NCBI RefSeq assembly: GCF_050948175.1
Contig: NC_135202.1
Location: 4,526,001 to 4,590,000, forward strand
Length of the DNA: 64,000 nucleotides
Direction: 5' to 3'
DNA from: Xylocopa sonorina
Taxonomy: Eukaryota; Arthropoda; Insecta; Hymenoptera; Apidae
The notes under the pieces are model-generated. The model was not told the DNA's origin, made no database searches, and saw nothing but the letters and a program-made list of their open reading frames with translations. Positions 49,501-61,500 of this stretch are shown piece by piece (the first letter of the stretch is position 1; every line of letters begins with the position of its first letter). The position numbers and the translations under genes were made by a program.

Positions 49501-52500
49501 ATAATAGTAATGATTTATTAAACAGCTAATCCTGATTCCAAGGGAGGAAATGAAAATATATTTCGGAAATAAGGGTGTGGAACGTTAGTCCTTGGAAATG
49601 ATTTCAATTCATATTTTAGCAATACTCTGCACCTGTGCTACGTATCGAGTCAGCTGGGCATAAATGTTAATAATTGTATAAATACAAAAGAGGTCGCGTA
49701 AACGAAGTGAATATCTCGCGTGGCGTTAAAACTCTCGACGGTGTCGGGATAAAATCCATATTTATACGTACTACAATGGATCCTTGAACGAAGCATAGAA
49801 ACGCGGCCTTCGCGCGAATTTTTAAATTAAAAATTTTTGAACATCATTCGCATATCCTTGAAACTTCTATTAACTCCCGTGACCGAATATTCTAAAAGCT
49901 GAAGCCGCAAACATATTGCGGTTTAAGGAGGACATTCTGTACACCTGTCGACGAGTAGAGGAAAATCGATGGGTTTAAAGTATCGCCAGGTATGGAGGAA
50001 AATTATATTTTCTTAGTAACCGCCTTCTAATACTCTTCCTGTGCTATGCGCAGTTCAGACTATTTTACATCCCCTTTCCTATTATTTTTATTGAAAAAAA
50101 CTTCTACATTAACTGAACGTTAAAGACAATTTTTGGTATGTCACGTAGCACCCCCTGTTCCTAAAAGAAATTTGGTAAAAACTCTGAATACAAAGAAGCT
50201 AAAATAAATAAAACATAAAGACTACAAAATTCCCTTTCGATGTTTCACTTCCAAGAAAGATATCTTTAAAAGTTCACTAAAAGCGCACCTCTAAATAGCA
50301 CACCTATCGCACGACTTCTCGAAGTCACTTCCCTGCAAAACAATCGCAAATGCAATTTAGTCACCTTTACTTCAGCCTCTGAAATCATTTCTCAAAGTTT
50401 CCTCTGGAATAACAATTCGAAAATACCCTTCGAAACGATCCACCGTTCTCTTCATCCCCTGAATACCTCTCCTCGAGTAGTCGTTTCGACCGTCCACCCG
50501 CCGTACCCCAGCCATCGGCGGAAGTTCACGCGTAAATTAATTACCAACCAGTCGGGAACTTACTTGGAAGACACCGACGCCGCGCTGGCTCTCCGCAATC
50601 ACGGTGATGCTGTAGTTCTGCCTCGCCTCGCGGTCGAGACCCCGCGGCGCGTACAGGGCGCCGTCCTCCGTGATCGAGATGTCGGGCACATCCTGCTGAT
50701 TGACGATAAAAAACCGAGTGCCAGCGGTGGACGCGCCTGTGCTGTTCTGGGGGAGCACTTGGCCGATGTAGGCGCCAGGCACGTTCTCCTTCGCGTGGAA
50801 CACCAACGGGGCGGTGGTCGTTCCCCTGCGATCAACGGACGTCGACTTTTCGTTAAGCGAGCAACGCTGGACGCGAATGACGTTTGACCTTTACACGGCG
50901 AGCAGGCCGCGGGGTGCTGCGCGAGATCGATCCTCAAATCGATTAGGAAACGACGACGATCCGCGCGATCAGTTCGCTCGACGGCCACGACGGGGGGCGA
51001 GTTTTACGACGGCGATTCTCAAGTCGCGAAAGAGGAAATGGATGGCGTCGAGGATGAGCGCGGGTAATGTAGAGCCAGGAGGAAGTTTAGCTCCGCGTCG
51101 CCCCTGGATGGGAACAGCGGGAAGTTTCCGCGATGATGTTTGTCACTCCGGAGAGGTTTTCCTCTGCGTTTTAACAAATGTTATGGCTCGAGCAGTGTCT
51201 TTTTATGTTCTATTGGTTCTCTGACGGAATTTGAGGATAGGAATGTTGGAGATCCTGTTATCCGTGAAGCGATGGGATCTAACTTCATTTACAAATTGCT
51301 ACGAATTTTATGTGCCGGCTCGTGAGGATGTATTAAATTCTATCGCGTCTCTGGTCATGGCTCGAGAGTCGTAAATGGAAATAGAACGTAGCATGGACGT
51401 GGGCATACTTTGTTCGCGGATTCTGATCGAACGTACAGGTTTCAAAGTGGGACAATATGCGCAGGTATTCCGTGAAGATTTGGACTTCGACATAATATCT
51501 TGCCAGCGAACACTTATAGACTCATAAACGTCTTAAATTACTCGAACAGTTACCCGGATCTGCCACGTACACCATCGCAGTCTTCCATGACGAAAAATTG
51601 CAAAGTAGGTCTCACACCTAACTATTACTGTTACAGTAATTTATGTAGCACCAGAATTAATTAATATACCGAAATAATAATATCGTGTATTTTGTACTAA
51701 ACTTCACTTGCCTAGTAAAGATCCCACGATCGTGATTGGGACCAACCACGTGGATGGACACGTTAGTGATCAGCGTCAACTCCCGCTCGTCAGTAACGAC
51801 TGCCTCGAAGTCATAGGTCGACCTGCGGAACCGCTCGATCTCGTCAACCACCGTAATCGTACCCGAACGCTCCTCCACAGCGAACGGAACTGAAATTCCA
51901 TCGCATATGTATGCAACATCTGTCGTGTATTAGATTTAAATGAACAGGCCTCTCCCGATGGCACAGAGATTAGGATTGCCAGCCTAGGAAACGCTTGGTG
52001 GGTCGTTAAGCTACCGCAAGGTTGAACGTTATACGTTTCCACCCAGCGTGATGGAAATTTTATACCAATTTTGGGTGTTCTCGTGGTAAGTATTTTGGAA
52101 ATATTGTATAATTTTTCGAGGGAATATCGAATTGAAATGGGATATTGAGTAGAGGACATTAAAAATCGCTGAGTGTTCTACGAAATAGTTAACTCTTTCC
52201 TACTACTTTACCATCCCTTAAAACGGGTATCGATGTCTATAATTCGTATGTCTGAGGTGGAATACGAAGTAGTTCCACTACAGTGTTCTCATTTGCAGAA
52301 GTAGTACGTTGTTGTACCTGTTGATTAACTAATTACTCTCGAGTACGTACCTCCCTCCTCGTAGCTGTGCAAAAGATCGTAGATCAGGTCGTTGGTCTTC
52401 ACGGCGTCGTTCAAGCGGATTTGGCCGACGCTGGTGCCGACTGGCACGTTGGCACCGACCCAAAATTCGTAAGGAGCCCCTACGAAGTCTGGCTCGAGCG

Positions 52501-55500
52501 AGCCTGCAACGAGAAAGGCGCGAATAAAATGGATTCGCTTCCTTCTATAACTCGCGCCGTGAAAGAATTACGAGCGATCGAAGGGGCGCCTATTTACTCG
52601 CGAACGTAGTCAACGCCAATCATTTCAATCTCACGATAAAAATTCGTTCTATCGTTCCTTTTGATCCTCGGAACGTTCGACCAGCATTTCAAGTGCACAG
52701 AAAGACAAAAGCAATGGAATATAATATTTCCAGCCAGTCTGAAGAACTGCTGATCAAATACCCAAATACTCTTCTTCCAATGAACAAATCGATCTCACTT
52801 AAATACGTTCTCCAATATTTCTCACCGAAAAACCAACAAAAACCGCTCTAAATAAAGTGCAATAACCACTCACCGTCAGATCTGAAGACATCCACAGTAA
52901 CCACAGCCAAAGAAACCCTCCTCTCGCTCGGATTCGCCGGTTGATCCGCAGCCTCCACGAAGATCGCGTGCCTCCCTTCTAAAATCGGGGTCTCAGCGAT
53001 CGTAATGATGCCTGTGACCTCGTCCACCATAAACGGAGGTGTACGAGTCGACGAATTCCCTGGGTTCTGCAGGCTGTACTTGACCATTCCATTGGGGCCC
53101 AAATCGTTATCAAACGCGTGCACCTGTCCAAGCACGGTGCCCACCTTGTAGTCAGTCCTTGCTACCAACTCATATAAATTCCCTGGTAGGAAAATGGGAT
53201 TATTGTCGTTCGCATCGAGCAGAGTCACTTCGACGTCCACGTAGGAGCCATCGTTGGCGTCCGAGGAACCGTCGCGTGCAACCACGCTGGGTTTTCTCTC
53301 GATGGCGTACACCCTCATCCGCAGATAGTCCTTCTTCTCGCGGTCCAAGACCGACTGGTTCTTCACTGTCAACCAACCGGACTTGGGGTCCACGGAAAAG
53401 GCCCCGGATCGATCGCGAAGTTCGTAATCGAACTGGCCGTTCTCGCCTTGGTCCTTGTCACGCGCCAGCACCTGCAACACGCTGAACCCGTTGGGCAGGT
53501 TCTCCACGATACTGATGTTGTACAGGTCCACCTCGAACTCGGGCAGGTTGTCGTTCAGGTCTAGCACCTCGACTTCGACGCGAGCTGCAGCTGTTTTCAG
53601 CGGGTTGTCCACTTGGGAGGCGTGGATTTGCAGCGTGAACGTGTTCGAGGGCAGATTTCGCTCGGCGTCCAAGTCGATCGGACGTTTCAGGAAGAGGGTG
53701 CCGTTGATGGGGTCCATGTGAAAGAAGCCTCGCTCGTTGCCGGATATTATGTCGTAGCGGACGGGCACGTTGATGTCGCGGTCCGAGTCGACTGCTTGGA
53801 TCGGCGTGGAAAAATTGATTTGGGTGAAGATTGGGTATTCCTGTAAAATTGGAGTTGCTTATTTAATGTAAAATTGCAGTGCTTGGAGTAGTTAAAGTTC
53901 AAGTGTATCGAGATAAATATTTTCTATAAAACCTTCTTGCTGGACTGGCTTTTATTGGATATTTAAAAAGTCTTGAAGCTCAAGGTTTGTACTTTTCTTT
54001 TCAATTAAGTTACTGTAACGATCTGAAAGTTGGGTTCAGAGATATTCTTTCATAAAGTAGCTTATTTCCCGTTGTTTCATTACTGAATAAAGAAACAGAT
54101 GTAGCTGATGAAGAGTCCTTGTTAAATACTGTTAAACAACCCCCTCATAATCTCTGCAAACCCTTTAATTCAATCTAAATATAAAATCTCAGAAGTACAA
54201 AAGTCCTGAACTCATCAAGCCAGATTACCTCGTGCAACAATATCTCGAATTCTTACAAATCTAGAAGCCAGCAGGATCAAATATACTGTTCTATCCCATA
54301 AATTCTATCGTTCCCCATCGTTTCTATCTTCATTCTAATTACACGTGCCATCAGACGCGCGTTAATCAGATAAACCCGCCGCGAGAAATCATCATTTAAG
54401 TCCACGATCGCGCCACAGGGGACGATCATACTCGACCGTTCAATTCTAATGACGCGTCGGTGCAATTCATATCACAAATAGCGGATAAATCGCAGAGAAA
54501 AGTGAACTCGGCGATTTCGTAGCAACGGAATCGCGGATTCGACCGCGACGGCCGCTGGTCGTCGCGGTGCCTCGATGTCGTGCCTTGTAAATCACGTCGT
54601 CGCGGCTCGAGGGCAACGTGTGCATCGCTCGAAAGTCGTGCTGCTCGCGATACATATCGCGGTGCGCATTGCCGCACGGTCGTGTTTTCTATCGGGACGA
54701 AATTTATGCCTCAAGGTTCCCGCCGGCAGGAAAGTATTAACCCCTGACATTCCGTCGGCGTGGCGCAGCCTAGATTACGAGCGTCGCGTGTAACGGAAAA
54801 CGGCCACGCGTCGGGACGCGCGTTGTCGTCGAAGAGGCGCGCGTGGTATCGAGAGCAAAGGAGTAAGGGTATCGAGGCTTTCCAAGTGAATTGCCATCGC
54901 GTCGAGAATCTGTTCGAAGGGGAAACCGATCTCCAAGGTACCATGAACGAGTCGCGCGGGGAATTCCGATGTAATCGCGCCTACAGCAAGGGGTTGGTTC
55001 GCGTCCTTTGCGCGAGGGGTTAGAAACGATCGTTTCGTGGTCGAGAATAGCAATTTCAAACGAGTTAGCGTTTCCACAGCGTAACAATTTTGGTTAACGC
55101 TAATCTGTTCTTGATTCTAATTTCGTTTTTAAATACTAATATCATAAAGCACCCTTAACATGCGTAGATGTCTGACGGCACTTTTTTCCAAAGCTCTTGC
55201 ATCTCTTGCAAAATACCATCCCACTTAGCTTCTCGATTCACAGTAACCCCTCAAATTCCAACATAGAATAACACTTTCAACACATGTAAACTAGAATTTA
55301 AATACAACGGGCCCCGAGTTACGTTCACACAGTGACATTTAACAACAATTCCAACGCCAGCCTGAACGTACGAAACGAACCCATCATTAGACGCATACAT
55401 CTCCGTGTAACACCACGACGGTTCTTCGTTCTTGCGCGCGAACCAATCGGACAAGAAACGGACAAGCGTTTCGACACGCGTAGGCGTCAGAAAAATCGCG

Positions 55501-58500
55501 CGGCGAAGGGTTAAATGCGAGCTCGACGCTGAGAGCGGCGTCGATCGAATTCCCGTCGACGAGAGGAACGCTCGACGTCCTGGAAAAAGCGAACGTCCTG
55601 GAAGGTCTACACGCGACCGGAGGAAGCGACTCGCCTCGATGGCCGCGTAGAAAGTTCGCTCGTTCCGTAACGCGCGACTCTGCCATCGGCGATCATCTGG
55701 CGTCACGCATTGACGCGGTCATTGCCGGCGGATACGCGCATCTGTCTAACGTAACTGGAGAACGCGTGTCCGTTTCGCGGTTGCGTAACCGATTAATCCC
55801 AGCCGCTTCTCAATTATGACCAGTCTTGTACGCGCGCATGCCGTGATATTTTCTATCGTGAAATTATTGCGCCGTGCAACCGATTGCGCCATCCCAATGC
55901 GATCGATCGATGTACCGTCGACGGGTTTTTTCCTCTTTAAACGTTTCGCGAGTTTTCGATCGACTGCTCGGTTGTTGTGCAAAAGTGTGGCATCGAATCA
56001 GCCTGCAAAGTGTAATGATAGAGGTTATTGCATGCGAGAGTTTCACTGGCCACTGATATCGATTGTAATACGCTCTGTGGTTTCCTTGCGTTCTATGGTG
56101 GAAGTTTAGTATAGATATTGTTGCAGCTTCGGTGATTTGTATTCCGCCGTGTATGGTTGCTTAATCGAGATGTGCAAAGGGAAGGGAATAAAGATTGTAG
56201 GATGTGGTAAGAGGAGTAAGTGGATCTTAAGTTGTTTTACTTTGATTCTATGATCAATGGTTAATGGCACGCACCTTGATACAAGTGTACACTAGCTAAT
56301 TATTATTGTATCGATAAATGTATATGTCAAGTCTCGCTCTCAGTCGTGACCATGTTAACGTTCAATGACATATGCAAAGTATAAATCAATTTATGAATGG
56401 ATTTTACAAGTGATGCGAGGTGTCTGTTACTCGAGAAAAGATTGATTCACGCGTAATTAGAGAGCGGTTCTTGGTATCTATTACGGCGATGACAGTTAGA
56501 TTGCCAACATTTCATATGTGATTGTAAAATTTGTTCTTCTAACGCAACGTTACGCAACATTATTTCTTTACGTGGAAATAAAACGATGCGGCTATCTTCA
56601 TCGACTTAATTGATAGCGTAATATGATGTGTCTATAAATGATTCGAATTCAAATCTCTATTTTCAACTACCGAACAGCCGTAACTTTCACTTATTGCTAC
56701 TACGTTGCATTAACTCTAAAACAGAACTGTTTTTATGCCTACGTTTATTACCCCGCAGCAACATTGTACGATGCAAATGTTAGTAATTCAGAGTTACGTA
56801 AGTATATGTCAAAGGTATTTCCACAATGTGTCATTCTTGAAACACGACCCGTTATTACATGAACAAAGTATTACAATTCCTACGTAACGAACATTTAAAT
56901 GTACAGTAGAATTTTTTTTAACCCCTTCACTTGTAAAAGCAAACTACTTGCACCGAAATGAAGAATATTCCATAATCATGGAAGCATCGATTAATTAAAA
57001 TTAGACACTCTGTACAATAATGCTCATAAAATTCTCATTCCCAACAAAATTCTCCACTATTCGACGCTTAACCAGTTAAGTGCGTTCCACGTGTATACTC
57101 GTGTAAAATAAAAAATTACCATTCACTATAAAAACTCGAAATCTCAATAAAATGTAATAAGAATACTATTTGGTGGTATGTTCCCTTTATATACATAGCT
57201 TGAAATTTTGTAAACTATTTTCTTATTTTTCTTGTTTACTCTTGCTATCTTCAATTTTCCTTGTTTATGTATTTTATTATTTTTTGACAGTTTTCAAGCT
57301 TTCAGTAAGAATAACATATTTAGAAACGAATTGTTAGTTTTTTTGGCGAATAGAAATGTAATCCTTCCTCGTTTCTCGTAAAATGTATAATAGTACCATT
57401 TTCCCTGCGTTCGACGTGTATACGCGTCGTTGCTTGTTTTTAATCCCGCACCCTGTGCTGATTTTTTGAAACTAAATTCCACAGTTAACTGGTTAATGAC
57501 AAACGCAAAAAATATAAATCAAAATACAGAATATACTCACAGGCATAGGATAGAACTCGTAAATCTTCGCTCTGTAAACGTCCCTGGTGAACTTGGGATC
57601 GAGATCGTCGTTGTCCACCACCGTAACCCTGACGGTGGTGTTGGTGCTTCTGGCTGGCATACCACGGTCCTGAAACAGGGGGCGAACGGTGTAGAACGAG
57701 CAATCAGAAACCGGCAATCATGATCGCGGCATAGACGCCTTTCGCCCGCGACAACTTTCACCGGTAGGCAAAGCGCGTGCTTTTCTACGAAAGGGATAGT
57801 AGGCATTCACCTCGTGCGATACCGCGTCGCGTACTCACCGTGGCTGCGATGACCAGCGTGAACTCGCGATCCCCGTTGTCGTAGTCCACCGGTTTACGGA
57901 GTATGAGAGCGGTTCTGTGGCCGGATTCGAGGGAAAATTTGCCTTGCTCGTTGCCTTTCACTATCGCGTAGTGCACGTCGCTATTTGGTGTGTTAGGCTT
58001 GTCCCCGTCGATCGCGTGGATCCCGCGGAATATCGTCACACCTGAGATCGAACGGTTGTAAGCGATTTTCCCTCACTCAGTTACTCGAACAAGCACGAGA
58101 TAAGTATTATCATTCTCATGAATTTTCATCGTCCAATTTACTAGTAATACTAATATTGTTACTAATAATTCTACGCGTTGCAACTTAATAAAAAATACCA
58201 CCCCTTCCTCTTTCTCTTTATGACGATCTAACGTAAAAACGTCCACGTGGTGCAACGAAGTTATATAATTTTTACTTGGAGCTGATCTTCCTCGAAAATT
58301 GAATATCCGAGGAAATGCTGTTGGTACAGCGTCCCGGAAGTAACGGACTCAACCGCGGCTGAACTTAAGGCTAGTTCGTATGCGGTATATCTCACCAACT
58401 GGAGTAAGCTCGTCCACGGTTACGTGATAAGGCGCATCGACAAATTGCGGAGCATGATCGTTTATGTCCTCCACGTAGACCGTCACTGACAGGTGCGACG

Positions 58501-61500
58501 TCACCTACAAGCATAAACGTAGCACTATCACTGTTATGTGCCGTGCACAGCCTCGAAACCGCTGTATCTCCGAGGAACATCTAGTATTACAGGACAACCG
58601 CTTCTGGTACTCACACCACACGCTCAATTGCTGCTATGGATAATGCTCTACAAATTACCTGCTTAGAAAGCAGGCAAATCAATCAAAATCGACATGAATT
58701 AATTGTATCCGGTACTGAGATGGAAAAAATGAAAAGAAAAATCCATGATACGAGTGGAGTAAAAAATGTCGAGAATTAAGAAGTCAAGTGAAGAATAATG
58801 CGCGTACGAAGGCAAGAACGATCGAATAAAACATGGAACAAAGTGGTTCCGGAAGAGAAATAGAAAATCTGCAATTTTCAGCATCTTTCATGACATATAG
58901 CTTCTCGCGAGGTTATAGTCTTATGCAACGTCCCCTCAAATACGTTATGTCAAGGTAACAGGAAATTCGAGATTTGTTCCGTCGGTTGTGAGTCCCACAT
59001 TGGACGTGTAATGAATAGTTTGCCAATGACTCGAAATTTATCATTAAATCAATCTTCGAGATATCCCATACGCCATTTCAATATACTTTCTCCGCGCGTC
59101 GGACGCCTATCAAATAATTACGTAATTAAATATGTGAATTTATAACTTTTGCACTCATTTTTCATTTATTTTCAATGGCTAGTTCTATTTTAATACCTTC
59201 CTAGTCACTTTCGAGTATAAATATCGATAATATCGAATTGATATTCCATCGCGAAATTGCATTAAGTGCACGAAGTTACAACTTGTGCGTATACAAATTG
59301 CTTTCTTATGAAGATAAATATTCCGTGCCAAAGGAAAATTAGAAAATAAATTAATTTTTTCTACTGGGTTGAAAAAACTTCATTTTAATGTTGATACTTT
59401 TACTTCAAACTGCTTCTACGATAATTCTACGATATACAATAGCAAGTTCTCTCGTATCGATTGCGAGCCGTTGCGTCTGACTACAGACTGTCAGATTCTC
59501 CTTCCTGTCTTACATCGCATCCTCCGTAATCTCTATGCCCATACCCATGCATATAGTTCTATTGCTAAAATTTCAATTCTTCCAGAACAGTCAATCTTCT
59601 CCTGCGCAGGATGCATAAACAATTTTTGCAAATTTTGTATTATTTATTAGACTACCTACTGCACCCTTAGAAAAGCTACAACAAAAAACAATTTCAACCA
59701 CTAATCTGCTACACAATCGCAATAAAAATAACAAAGCAGCAAAATTATAAGAAGTATAAAGTATTGAAACACCAGAGGCAATTTTGAATTAACCTTATTA
59801 CGTATAGAGAAACATGTCAAAGCATTGTCCACAGAAACTTAATTTTAACACCGAGAGATCGTTCCCGCATCCAGCGATACAATTCCCTAAATTCCAGTAC
59901 ACCCTCAGACCCTCTGAGTTAAGGGAAAGTAAAAAGAGGCGGAAAACGAAAACCTCTCGAAAAGCTCGACAGTTGGAACGGAATAGGAACACGATGAGCC
60001 GATACGTTCCTCGTAGAAAGATGGTGGAGGAAGCGAGAGACGAGTAACAGGGAGATAGTCAGGGAGTGGATGAAAAATTGTTCACTGCCTCCTCTCAAGG
60101 ATATCATTCGTGGTATCATTTCAAAGTATCACGTTTGTATAGTCCTGTACCGGGAGGGGGATCGATTTTAATATCCCATCCGCGCCCCGCCGCTCCATTC
60201 GTCGCCTTTCTCCGTCCGTTTCGGCCATTCTCTCTCCGATATTTAATATCGCCGGACAGGCGGGCACGCGTAACAGTATTACTTGAAAATTTCACCGAGA
60301 TTGCATTAACGCATGAAAACGTCCCCGTCTGATCGTCGACGAGGGCGATGGGAGGGTGTGGCGAAGAGAGGAAGAGCCGGTCCAGCGGCCGCGTAACAAC
60401 GGCCGCGCTCCGCGTGCGTTCCTGCAGTTTTATTGCGTGCTCAGGGCAAAACGACGAGCGCGCGGACTGAAAGCTCGTTTCTGGAACTACCGGATTAATT
60501 TCGAGGGAAAACGCCGCGGCCTCTCCGCTGATGAAACGTATGTTTGCATGATAGTTACTGACGGCCAGGCGCAAACTTTCAGCCTTGATTAAAAACTTAA
60601 TTGGAGACGCTGATAAATCGCGCCGATTTAATTATTAGCGACCGGCTCAGAAGCGGGGAACGGAATCGTTTAGGCGTTTAGTAGGATTATGCATTAAGAT
60701 TGACACGTTCGATTGTGTTTCCAACGATTTGAAAAAGTATGGGCATTCTCTGCTGTGATTTTATTAGTATTTTATTAGTATTTGTCGAGTCTATGCGATC
60801 ATTTTGTATCCAATGAGGGATCCTCATTGGTTAAAATAAATTGAAGATATTAAATACAATTTTTATGTGTGATATTCTATTAAGAAATCTGTTAGAGACA
60901 CGTATATCGATCGTAAGTATCGAATTGGCTGGCAAATATCTACTTGTATTTGTGTCCATAAAACGTGAGAGTATTAATGGTGTCATTATCCGCTTCCTAT
61001 TATTATCATCTTCTTTAATGTCGTTCTGTTCTATTACTCTCGATATTAGCGCAAATAGAAACCTCTCGATTCGAGACTAAATAATTATACTGCGGCTAAC
61101 AGATCTTTAAAAATGAACACTCATATCCAAAAATATTATTCTGCACATCATCGACTTATTTTTATAAAAATATTATTTTTAAAAAAATTAAAAAATCACC
61201 TTCCAACACTGTACTATAAACAGATGCGATCTAACAACAAGGAGAAATAAAAATGATCGAAAGGGTTTCAGTTGTCTGAACACGCACGAGACGAATGGCA
61301 TCGCGACACGCACGTAGAAGCAATTAAATCTCGCGGCCGGTTAACGATCGTAATCAGTATCGTAACGGTTTCTCTGATCCGCGGCATTCCAGCGAAATAG
61401 TTGCATAAACGCTTATTAGCACGTGACAGAGCGACAAAACCGGAGACAGGTTGTCGAGCGTCGTATCGAGACCGGTGTTTGCACGCTCCACTTCCTCTTG

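Noticed and set aside
51951..52030. tRNA-like or SINE-like sequence beginning TCTCCCGATGGCACAGAG
   Set aside because: No A and B boxes in correct spacing and no second copy in the window.
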